Part shown: positions 12,522 through 23,317 of the stretch, piece by piece | How the letters are laid out: every line of letters starts with the position of its first letter | How positions within the stretch are numbered: the stretch's first letter is position 1 | Assembly (NCBI GenBank): GCA_019916065.1 | Contig: CM034239.1 | Location: 39,580,419-39,644,418 of the forward strand | From: Vitellaria paradoxa | Lineage: Eukaryota; Streptophyta; Magnoliopsida; Ericales; Sapotaceae | Reading direction: 5' to 3' | DNA: 64,000 nt | Notes under the pieces: generated by a model | Told to the model about the DNA's origin: nothing | Database searches by the model: none | What the model saw: the letters and a program-made list of their open reading frames with translations, nothing else | Translations under genes and position numbers: made by a program

Positions 12522-13273
12522 GGTAGTGTTTGAGGAGAAAAAATAAAAAATAAAAACGATTTATATCTTGTTACTCGTTATTTATTAAAAGGTTAATTTT
12601 ATTGTGTTGGAAAAGGACAAAAAAAAGTAAAAAATTTAATTTTTTAATAATTAATTTTTTTGTTAATTTGATATTTTTATTCTTTATAACTAAAAAAAAT
12701 TAAAATGTAAAAAAATAAATTCAGTTATTTAAACAAATTAAAAAATTGAATAGTTTAAAAGCTCGATTGAAGGTCAAAAAAAAGTTTAAAAGTTAACAAA
12801 ACGTTATTTTTGGAATTTAGAATGTAAAAAAAAATTTTACTTTGAATTTTTTTGAGTACTTGTATTTGATTTGATATAAAGGAAGCGTTTGAAGTAACAA
12901 AAAATGAAATAATGTGAAATAATTTGTGAATTTATAATTCGTACAGTGAAATATAAAAATAAATAACTTTTAAAAATTTTGATAAAATTTTAATATTTTT
13001 TAATATGCTAAACGCACCCCAAATTGTTAAAAGTTGTGCAAAAAGTGACAAGTTACAAAAATTTTAGTAAAAAATTTTATAAATTTTTGAAATTTTTGAT
13101 ACAAATATTAATCAGATTTTTTCAAAAATTTGCGACAAATTATTTAAAAAGTTAGGATTTTTCAAAATTTGAAAAAGTTAAAAATTTTTGAATTTTTTTA
13201 TTTTGAAATGCTTGAACTTTTTTTTTTTTTTGAAGCTCCAAGCTGGCTCCAAATTGTCCCCCCAAACCCACGT
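12522..13273. mobile_element. ~750-bp TIR-like insertion in copy D
   Basis: Removing this segment restores continuity with copies B and C. It is flanked by TGA at 12519-12521 and 13274-13276, and its ends are weak inverted repeats (ggtagtgtttgagg and ccccaaacccacgt). It contains no open reading frame and carries a smaller nested MITE at 12881-13020. Confidence 0.5.
12881..13020. mobile_element. Short MITE nested in the 12522-13273 insertion
   Basis: This 140-bp element has the ends ggaagcgtttgaagt and ...taaacgcacccc. Its interior resembles the elements at 13886-14053 and 14861-14996. Confidence 0.5.
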
Positions 13274-13885
13274 TGAGATTCAGTATCGGGAGCATCTTTC
13301 GCTGATTACGATGGTCTTCGGCACGCTAAATATATCAAGGATTAGAAAAGTTATAAAAATTATCTAATTTTTTTTAATTTTCTCCTATTGAGGGAGCATT
13401 TGATATGACAAAAAAAAAAAAAAATCGCAAAAAACGTAATCTAAGTAATTTTTTGATGTTTGACATAAACTATCAAATTACATTTTTAGATATGAATAAT
13501 AAAATTTTTTGACTTTTGTGTCAATTTTTTTAAGAGATAAACCGTCTAAACAGTTGTTTTAAATTGTTGGAACAATTTTACGTCAAAATTTATTGAAATA
13601 TGTGAAAAATTTTTGAGATTTGTAAATAAAAGTTATCAAGGTTTATGGAATATTATTTGGGGGTTTGTAAAAAGTTGTTGGAATATGTAAATATATATAA
13701 ATTTATAGTTATTTCATGAAATATGAAAAATAATAATGTGTTAAAAATTTTCAAAAATTTTTAAAAATTTTTACCCTACCAAATACTCCTAAATTTCATT
13801 ACGAATTGCATTTACACTAATTTTATTTTATTTTTTTCTCTCCCAAACACCATCATATCCGTAACATTTTCTAGGGCAACTCTCA

Positions 13886-14053
13886 GGGTTTGTTTGGAAT
13901 AAGAAAAAATGAGATAAATTGAGATAAATTATGGTTTGGAGAGAATTCGTAATGCGTGCAGTGAGAGAAAAAAATTGATGTGATATAAAGTTAATAGAGA
14001 TTTATAAAAATTTTTAAAAATTTTCAACAAATTATTACACACCAAACAGACCC
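13886..14053. mobile_element. 168-bp MITE with TCA target duplication
   Basis: The terminal inverted repeats GGGTTTGTTTGG and CCAAACAGACCC are flanked by TCA at 13883-13885 and 14054-14056. Copies B (about 5070) and C (about 9370) provide uninterrupted versions of the insertion site. It is non-coding. Confidence 0.7.
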
Positions 14054-14252
14054 TCAGTGACCCTGCAAATAAAGTGTACAGCTGTTGTGTAATTTTGTGA
14101 TTAGTGTTTTAGAAACTTGTATTATTATTAAAATTTTTCTCCGATCAATAAACCGACATGTTAATTATTTTTTAGAGAAAGTTCGTAAATTTTATTTTTT
14201 AATTTATTAATTATAACAGTACTTTAATAATAATAATAATAATAATAATAAA

Positions 14253-14860
14253 TATTTAAGTTGATTTTTTCAAATTTTCTTTTTTGTTTTACTGTTAAAA
14301 ACCAAACAAATTATGCAAATACTATCTTCAAAAAATTAATTGTAAAAATACAGCTAATAAAACCGTAAAATTATAATGCAATTTTTTCTAAGTCTAAAAC
14401 CGTGTTATAGTTTTCTTTGAATAAACTAAAAGAAGTATTTTTTCTTTGTCAATTTCTTCCGGATAAACCAAAAAAAAAAAAAAATTATTTATCAAAGTCG
14501 CATTTAGATTTTTTTTGGCTATCTTTTTTAGCTTAAAATTTATGTAAACATTAATTTTTTTTAATATTTGTAAATAAACTATCATAATAAAATTTGATTA
14601 TAGAGTTCTATTGAAATTTTCTTTTAATTTGTCTAAACATAACAAGATATCTAAACATAGTAAATCAAAATTTTTTGCTTTACCGCTAAAAACCAAACAA
14701 ATTACTCAAATAGTGTGAAAAATCTAATTGTTACCATTATCTTTCTTTTGTATGTAATTGTTTATTTTTAGATATTAATTTGTTTAACTTTTTCACAGGA
14801 TTAATTATTTTTAAATATTGATTATTTAATTGTTTTACAGGTTAGTACAGATAATTATTA
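14253..14860. other. AT-rich, no gene
   Basis: Nothing coding is seen. A block around aaccaaacaaatta occurs at about 14300 and again at about 14690, suggesting an internal direct repeat. Confidence 0.6.
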
Positions 14861-14996
14861 AGGAGGTGTTTGGAGTAAAAAAATTAGATAAAGTGAGATA
14901 ATTTATAGGTTTATAATTTATATAATAAGATAAAAATAAATAATTTTTAAAAATTTTTAAAATTCTTAACTATATAATACCACGCGAAACAAACCC
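14861..14996. mobile_element. 136-bp Tourist-like MITE
   Basis: The element is flanked by TTA at 14858-14860 and 14997-14999. The ends are aggaggtgtttgg and ...aacaaaccc. The interior is close to the MITE at 12881-13020. Confidence 0.6.
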
Positions 14997-15199
14997 TTAG
15001 ATGTCAGTTCTGATTTTTCGCCAAACGGACCCTTGGACGCCAATTCTGACTCAAGAATAAAAAAATTTAATCAATTTAATTTAATTGCATATGCAAACTT
15101 GTGATAAATTTTCTGCCACCTTTTGTCGGCTTTTGGAATTGGAGATGTTGAGTCTGTTGACGGGACCCGCTGACATCGCATTTGCAGACAAGATGCCGT

Positions 15200-18100
15200 C
15201 TGCCGCTTAAAATTAATGCTGGCATGAATTATTTAATTCAACTATGTGGTGTTTGGTTTATAGGAATTTGATTAAAAAATATAATAAAAATATAAAAATT
15301 TATTATAAAAATAATATGTAATAAAATTTAATAAAAAAAGGTGTGAAAAATTAATTTTGATTAACTAAATACCTCACAGTGTTTGGATGAAAAATAAAAC
15401 TGAAAAAGTTGATGTCGATGAAATTTGATTTGAAAAAATTAAAAAAAAATACATTCAAAGCCAAAGAAAGCATAAATTTTTATAAATTTTTACAAAAATC
15501 TCTAAAAATTTATATAAATTTTTATAAATTTCTATAAAATTTTTATAAAAATATTTCTAAATTTATATAAATTTTTACAAGACTATAAATCTTAATACCG
15601 CATTCAACAATTTTTCAAGTTTGTTTGATTTAACTCAAATCATATTTTTTCTCAACTTTTATAATTTCTACATTCAAAGTTTTTTTTAGTAAACTAAAAT
15701 AACCCCTATAAATTCTGAATTGTTAGATCTTATTATCTGAAATATAGCATTACAAAATAAATAAAAATATAACAATTAAAGATAAATAAAGATAACAAAT
15801 AAATAAATAAAGATATGATAAATTTTTATTATTTTTATTTTAAAAAATATTTAAATTTATATTAATATAAATAAAGATGTAATAAATTTTTAATTACTTT
15901 TAGTTTTGAAAATATTTAAATTTATATTAATTTAAAATTTTGATTATTTATTTATCTTTAATTGTTATTTTAATTTATCTTTAATTATTATATCATTATT
16001 TATCTTTAATTGCTATCTTTATTTATATTTAATTATCTTGATCCAAAAAATTTATTTCTTTGAATTATAATTTTAACATACAATTAAAATTTTAAATTAA
16101 TATAAATTTAAATATTTATAATAAATAAAAAAATAATTATTACTATATCTTTGTTTATTTTTAATATAAACTTAAATATTTTTAAAAATAAAATGATAAA
16201 AAATTTACTATATCTTTATTTATCATTGTTTTTATTGTTATCAATGTTTATCTTTAGCTGTTACATATTTATTACGAGCCGTCGATTTCGCTTAAGATTT
16301 CACAACTAAAGAAATAAATAATTAAAATTTTAAATTAATATAAATTTAACTATTTTAAAAAATAAAAATAATTAAAATTCTAATATATCTCTATGTATCC
16401 CTTTTTGTTATTTTATTTATCTTTGCTGTATCTTTAATTCTTGTCTTTATTTATTTTTAATTTTTATCTTTATTTATCTGATATTTGTAATTTATCTTTA
16501 GTTGTTATATTTTTTATCTATTATTAATTTTTGTCTTTATTTATCTCAAATTTTGTAACAGAAACCGTTGGATTTCACTTAAGAAAAAATCCAACACTCT
16601 AGATTTTACACTGACAATTAACTAGTGCATAATGGACCAGAGCCCCTCTCAATCCTATATTTTGAAGCTAAGCGAATCAAAATTAGGTTTGGTTATCTTT
16701 GGATTTACTCTCCAATAATTATTAATTTGAGTGTCTATTATAGAAAGTTTAATTGATCGTTAATTTTAAAACCTCAATAATTAATTAAAATACACACAAA
16801 CTGAATTGAATACCATGAATCATCCAAAATAAATAAATAAATAAAAACTTATAATATTTAGTTGCACAAACAAATATTGACTTTAAGAAATTTTTATTTA
16901 TAAAATTTTATATATACGATAAAAATTTAAAATTTTTAATAATTTTTAGCAACATTTAATTGTTTGGTAGAAAATTAAGAGTAAATTTTTTTTTTAAATT
17001 TAGAAATTGACAAAATAGTAATTTTTAATAATTGATAAAAGTTGTACTTGTTTATGCAATTAAATGGGGCTTTAATGATAAAATACCTTTATAATCTTTG
17101 GTTTCACACATAAATTTCATATAATATCAAAATATCTAAAAAGATAATTTACTAATTTAATTTAAATTTTCATATTAAAAAAATATTTTTTAATTAAAAA
17201 CACAAATACGTCAATTTGTCAAAACATTCTTAATTTTTATAATAGGAAGATAACCCATATTGTAATATTTCAAAATTTTAAAATTTGATAAATATTATAT
17301 TTATTTTTGATGAATTAAAGTAATTTTTGCAAATATTGTTATTAGAAAAATATTATAGAGTAATTGAACTGTCATGAATTAAATTTTTTTGTATATTATA
17401 ATTTATTTGGAATGTTGAGATGTATTAAATATCCCAATCTTGAAGCTAAAAAATACCTAACCTATTACTCATTAGTACGTCCCAAATCACAACATAAATA
17501 GGTAATAGTTTAACGTAATTATTATATTAATTCAATGATACTAATTTTAATAATAAAATAATATAATTGCCGAATTACCGAATAAGCTAACAAAATTTAC
17601 TTATAAAAATTTAAAATTATCTAATATTATAGAAAAACTAATTTTTAGTACCCAATCCGATGTCATTATGACTTTTAACTATTTGTTCTTTTATTCTTAT
17701 TTCTTTGCTAGAGTATTCTACGATTCCGTTTAGTTTGTAAATAAATAACAAAAAATTTTATAAATCTCTGTTAACTTTATATTACATCAACTTTTTTCTT
17801 TTACTGTACGCATTATGAACTCTCAATTTATCTCACTTTTTATCAACTCAATTTACTTGTATCAAAATGCCAAAATAATTAAATGAACGAATTAATGTAT
17901 GAGCATTCACTGTAGAATATAGAGTATTGTGTACATATCATTTTGACATATTCTCATAAAATTCTTAGTATGCTATAATTTTGTTCCAGTAATATATAAT
18001 TTATAATTTTTGGACAAGTAATTTCAAGTCCATTAAATTAAATTAATAGCAATGCTACTTTACGTGCTTAGAAGAGTTGGACGCGGTCGGATAAGTTAAG

Positions 18101-18560
18101 GATAAAAAATATGGTAGCTTACGTTAGGGATCAGATTCAAACTTAGTCTTTCATGCTCAAATTAAAATAAATAAATAAATAAAAATAACAAATATGTCGC
18201 CATCTTATTTTTAATTTTTTATAGGCAGGCCTAAATTATTTATCCAAATATTTAAGATAGACATACTTGTACAATAATTTGGACCGAAGATGTGAGGACC
18301 TTTTTATCATGTAATTATATCAAATCTCATACTGACGTCTATACATTTAATCAGAAGATTCAAATTTTAATATTTACAATCATCTTCTTTACGTCCAATT
18401 GTAAGAAGAAACTCTGATCAATGAGGTAGAAAGATGAGCGAAATTTTCATATTTGTGTTTTCTCCATTTTATTTATTTACTACTTTATTTAAAAAAAAAT
18501 TTAGAAGCTTTTGATCGTGAAATAAAATTAACATGAATTTAATAAATGAGATTTAAATTT
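15200..18560. other. Very AT-rich intergenic DNA with no gene
   Basis: Between about 15730 and 16560 the sequence alternates aaagataaataaagat-type and atctttatttatcttt-type tracts, which are mutually complementary and could fold back. No coding region, RNA gene or clear element boundary is seen in 16600-18560. Confidence 0.6.
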
Positions 18561-18597
18561 AAAAATCTGAATTTGGAAAAGAACGTCATCCTCCAAT

Positions 18598-20830
18598 CCT
18601 TCTTTTGCGGACCAAGTGGCATTTTATAATTTAATTTCAGCGTGCCACCCTTCGGTTGAAACTCAGCTTTTGATACGAGAAAAATTGGTGTGGGGCCCAA
18701 CTCGTTACTTTTTGTATACTGTGAATATTTACTATATTGTACATAATGAAGGTAATTTCTAACGAGGAAATAATGACTTTTTAGTTTGAGAATCTCTTGT
18801 TTTCCCGTAGTGTATAATAATTCTTTTTAATAAAAAAATAAAAAGATGGTTTAAAGTCAAAAGAAAAAAAATAGACAGGACGTTTATGGAGAAAAAATGC
18901 TTATCGCATAGTATTCATTGAGGTATCATTTGGAGGAAATGCCAAAGTGTATATAAATCTTTCAATTTTTAATAAAATTTATCAACTTTTTAGCATAAAT
19001 TTATTATTTTTTAGCATAAATCTATTAGGACCTGTTTGGTAAACTGTTACTTTTCAATTTTTGTATTCAATTTTTATATATAGTTTTCAATTTTTGTGTT
19101 CAATTTTTAATTTTTAATTTTCATTTTTATAGTATAAAAAAATAAAAACTTAAAAATGCATTTGCTAACGATAGTTATTATTTAGTAATTATAGTTGTGA
19201 ATTAATTAAATTCAACAAATTTAATTATTTTCATTATATTAATTATTAAAAATAATTTAACCCAATCAAAATAAAATATATTAAACACAATTTATTATAA
19301 TTATTTTCTAAAACAAATTAATAAAATACATTTCATGTTAATTAAATTAATTTGATTTAATTAATTAATTATATTAATTAAATTTAATTATTTTAATTAT
19401 ACCATTTTTCAAAATAATTTAATTCACAAAAATAAAATATATTTAGTACAATTTAATTATATTATTTATTAAATTTATATTAATTTAATTAATTAAATTG
19501 AATTAAATAATTAATTTAATTTAATTAATTTGAATATAATTTATTATATTATTTATTAAAAATATTTTAATAAAATATGTTTATATTAATTTAACTAATT
19601 AAATTCAAATATAATTAATATATTTTTGTTAATTAATATATTTAATGTATAATTTAATATATTAAATTAATTATTGATAAAATTAATTATTAAGTAAATT
19701 CTATTTAATGTATTTTTCTATAAATAAAAAGTAATTTGTTAATCCAATATATTAATATATTTTATATATTAATTAAATATTTTTATATTAAAAAATAATA
19801 TATTTGACAGTGACCGAAAATGAGTGGGAGGTAGTGGCGGCGATGGGAAGCGGTGGCTAAATGTTGGTGGTAACCAGTGAACAACGGTAATTGATGGTTG
19901 TAATTAATAAGAGTTGTGTAATAAAATAAAAATTAGAAATAAAAACTTAAGAAAATATATTTTTTATATTTTTATAATTTTTTAAAATTTTAAAAATAAT
20001 TTTTATTTCTTAAAAACTGAAAACTAAAAAATAAATTTGTCAAATGAATTTTTATGTTTAATTTTTAGAACAATGAAAATAAAAATAAAAAACCTTAAAA
20101 ACGAAATGATTTCCACACGGCCCTGATATGTGAGGTGGTTTCTTCCTAAAATCAAATTCGCCTGCCTGGGGTTCAAAATTGACCCGTCACCGAAGCCACT
20201 TTCGATAAGGAGGACATCCCTCTCGTCCAATAATTCTTTACTTAACATTCAGGTTAAAAGAAAACTGTTCTTTTTTTAAATAACAAATGGTTCTAACGTG
20301 ACCACCAAATAAATAAAATAAAATAATGGAGTTCGATATATAGGGGTTAATTTTTTAACTTTATTTTTTTCTCAATAAAATTTCTAAAAGCAAAAATAAA
20401 GAAAAAATTTTTTAGAGCATTTTACACTGTTTAAAAAAAATAATTAATAAAATTTTGAATTTTCGATGTTTGTCTTGTCCTTACAAAAACATGAAATAAA
20501 TATTTGTCTATATAAGTTTTTTGACAAAATTTCAAGGGGCATGAGACAGTTTTTATTGCTTTTAAACAGTGTGCTTGATTCCATGAAACAAAACAAATTA
20601 CACTCAATAGTAATTAAGCTTAGGTTATTAATTAGTCCTGAATATGCTATGCCATTGCTTTATTAAAGCGACCATGACAAAATCAACTCTATAATTGCTG
20701 GTGCAAGTGGGCCTGTAGCCTTCATAGTTCCATTATCTCGATGAAAGCAAAAGGATAAAGGAACAAAACTCTCTGCCAACCATGCGTCATGATCTCTATA
20801 ATTGCCTATTTTTTTTTTATTTTCTCTCTT
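18598..20830 (+). repeat. Segmental duplication Y, copy 1 (interrupted)
   Basis: The segments 18598-18800 and about 20200-20830 match 27990-28125 and 28425-28960 in the same order and orientation. Shared blocks include a ggttgaaactcagc block and a block around aaataacaaatgg. Copy 1 is interrupted by the AT-rich element at 19023-20126. It is non-coding. Confidence 0.6.
19023..20126. mobile_element. AT-rich non-coding element, possible TIR transposon derivative
   Basis: The left end is aggacctgtttggtaa. The right end, reverse-complemented, reads agggccgtgtgg, an imperfect inverted repeat. The interior is almost pure A/T with repeated ttaattaa-type words. The similar element at 26980-27795 ends in a related sequence (ggttctatttggtaa on the complement). 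No transposase is encoded and target duplications are unclear. Confidence 0.4.
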
Positions 20831-20984
20831 TAAAAATAGCTGCCCATTTCATCACTCAGCGCATCCACAACAGGGATTTTAAGAAGACTAAAGAAAGAAA
20901 AATCGACCTTTTTTTTTGGCTCTCTACCAGATTTTCTATGACTCTCCATTTTGAGAACATGTTAGGAATACTCTCCAATTGTGG

Positions 20985-21095
20985 ATTACTCTAATTTTTT
21001 TTAATACCAAGATACTTCCTCTTTCCACTACTTGGAGTAGATTTCTCTAGTTTTTTTAATACCAAAAATAATTTCTCTTCCCACTACAAAAAGTA
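20985..21095. repeat. Two-copy ~57-bp tandem repeat
   Basis: The block ctcta(a/g)ttttttttaatacca ... cccactac occurs at about 20989-21045 and again to 21095. The second copy runs directly into the putative CACTA-type terminus. Confidence 0.5.
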
Positions 21096-21300
21096 AGGAT
21101 TTTAGCGTTTGTCATTGATTGATAGTCACTACGATTAGTATATGTAGACAAGTGGACAAAAAGAAAATTTGGGTCGCCAAAAACATTAAACTAACGCCAG
21201 CCGTGCTTCTTTTTCTGCGAAAAGTGATGGCCTTTAGTGACTGTCATATTTGCTTTTAGCGGCCACTAAAGCAAACGCTAATGTTATTATTATTTTTTTT
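21082..21300. mobile_element. Possible CACTA (En/Spm) terminal fragment
   Basis: CACTACAAAAAG at 21082-21093 matches the conserved terminus of plant CACTA elements. Subterminal inverted words ttagcgtttg (about 21101) and caaacgctaa (about 21272) fit a subterminal repeat. The opposite terminus was not found and there is no transposase. The match could be chance within a tandem repeat. Confidence 0.45.
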
Positions 21301-21970
21301 CAAGATCAGGCATTATGCATCTTCTTTACATTCAATTGTTAAAGTCAACTTCTAACACTTAGATCCCTTTTTAATAACGCTTATATTTACTGCTTTTTTG
21401 TTTTATGTTTACAAATTTTTGAAAAATGTATTTGGTAAATTTGGTTTTTTATTTTTATGTTACCAAAAAAATGAATACTTAAACAAAAAAATTATATTTT
21501 CACTCTCATTTTTTTCTTTTATCAATTAAATTCTAATTAAATTAAAGCCAATTAAATTCTAATTAAGTTATTACATCAACAATCATTCATCAATTCTTAT
21601 CTAGGGTTTTTGTTTTTTGTTCTGATGTGAGTGCAGAAAAAGAGTTAAGGGAAGGCTGTCCAAAAAAAGGAAAACGTAATATCAAAATATGTTTTTATTT
21701 AACGTAAAAACATATTTGAAAATTCATTTTCAAATCTATGTTTTTGATTTTTTTAGTTAATTTGTAGAAGACTAATTTAAAAAGAAATCGTATTTTAAAA
21801 ATGTGTTTTTAGGATAAGTGAAAAAGCATTTGGAAAATGTGCGTGTTTCATTTACGATTCATCTCTAAATATTTGTTTCCTAAACAATATTTCTTCAATT
21901 TGTTTCTATTCTAACATAACTGACCACCTCCAAATAATGTAGTTATAACTTAACCTCTAATTATAAGGGC
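21300..21970. other. AT-rich, no gene
   Basis: No coding region or repeat boundary is recognised here. Confidence 0.5.
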
Positions 21971-21971
21971 G

Positions 21972-23317
21972 TGTGGTATAGTTTAACCTGGTGAGTCTAA
22001 GATTGTATCTACAGAAAACTTTGGGATTGAACACTAAGATTTCTAAGTTCTTCTACCTTATTGGTTTCGTTTTAAAAATAAGAAAAGAAAATTGGTTTTA
22101 GGTTTTAAAAAGTGTTGATTAAGTAACTAATAACCAAATAAAGTGAATTGCAAAAATTAAACCAAATTAAAATCCAAGAACTTAAATTACTTTTATTCTA
22201 ATTAATAGAAACGAAAGATTCAAAATTAAATTAAATGAAAATAATGAAAGTAATGAAACTACACATTCAAGATAATTAAAGATCTTGATCTAATCTTTAA
22301 ATTCAGGTGAATCTATTATTTCATAATTCGATGTGTTTTTACTGTTCAATTCATATTTCACGTAAGGGGAAATATAAATTGGAATATGTTTTTGTGAAAC
22401 CCTTTCAAAATCCAAGACACAATTTTAAAATCTCGTTAAGGATTGAAAAATCAGTAGATATTCTAAGTTATTAATCCTTGATTTTAGATTTGACCAACTT
22501 GATTCCAACTTTTTATTAAATTAAAATCGAAGACTCTTTTCAGGGACTTCAGAGAATATGAAGAATAATATTCATTTTCGAAGGTATTTAAAAGAGAAGG
22601 AATCCAAAAATCTGAAAAATGTAAATAAATGCATGAACATTTTCATATTACATACATCGATCTAAACACATCGAAATATTTATAATGATTCACCCCTCAT
22701 TATTATGTTTAGATCAAGATAATAACTTATCCTAGCATAGTTTTCATAATAAAACTACAAGCATGAAGATAATACCAAAATAAAATGAATCTTATTGAAT
22801 AAAATGAAACGTGTACTGTTCTTCACAATGAGTTAAAATTGAATCTGAAAGCAATTAATCCAAAACTTTCCAAAAACTAAACTAAAAACTCTCGAAAATT
22901 GGAAAAGAAACTCTATGGAAGAATGTGTATATGACAGATGAAGAAAACATAGAATATATAAGTGATTCCGAAAACCTATACCTAAAAATTCTGTGTGTAA
23001 TAGTCGCTGGTCTCTGAACCGCTCAACAGGGGTGTTCGGACACCAATAAGGTTCAAGTTCGGATTTTGTTCGTCAGCTTTTTCTGCCTTCTACCTCTTTG
23101 TTGCTGTTTAGACTGAGCGTCGAAGTGTTCAAACAGCAGTGACTTCTTTAGCATCTTCATCACTACTTATTTTAATAATTTTGATTTATTTCCTACATTT
23201 TGAAAACAAAATACCATAAATAATAAAAATAACTAAAAACTTTAAAATTAATTATATAAATGCATGATTTATGCTTTAAATTATGGTTTGTAATTGTACT
23301 TTTCAAATGAAATCACA
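21972..23317 (-). mobile_element. Probable 3' LTR of a minus-strand Ty3/gypsy element
   Basis: Read on the minus strand, the LTR would begin TGTGATTTC at 23317, directly after a purine-rich AAGTTGGGAG tract, and end near ...CCACA at 21972. The arrangement 'locked' by a gctagggactagcaa-type motif and purine tract just upstream is characteristic of the 3' untranslated internal region of Tat/Athila-type gypsy elements. A TATATA motif (about 22952-22963) lies on the minus strand. The distal end is uncertain and no second LTR is present. Confidence 0.55.

Larger units (their letters stand above)
1690..14230. repeat. Degenerate tandem array of a ~2.6-kb unit (four copies)
   Basis: The same ordered series of sub-blocks recurs: a block near 2480/3850/7850; a block starting near 2760/4160/8480/11665; an AT-rich block; a block with a GA microsatellite near 3140/4710/9020/12195; a block near 4990/9290/13274; and a block near 5140/9405/14105. 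The order within and between copies is that of a head-to-tail array. Copy B to copy C spacing is 4.3 kb, which falls to about 2.6 kb once the inserted solo LTR is removed. Copy A lacks the end of the unit. The unit has no recognised gene function. Confidence 0.75.
11560..14230 (+). repeat. Array copy D, split by nested insertions
   Basis: This copy matches copies B and C at 11560-12521, 13274-13335 and again from 14057 to 14230, the latter ending in a (TAA)n run at 14228-14252. It carries the longest open version of the microsatellite block (12199-12513) with (GA)n at 12426-12444 joined to (GT)n at 12445-12466. Comparison with B and C exposes the inserted DNA at 12522-13273, about 13335-13850 and 13886-14053. 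Confidence 0.7.

Noticed and set aside
18065..18180. Possible tRNA-derived SINE (agattcaaactt, then (aaat)n tail)
   Set aside because: Only a weak B-box-like word; no A-box and no target duplication.
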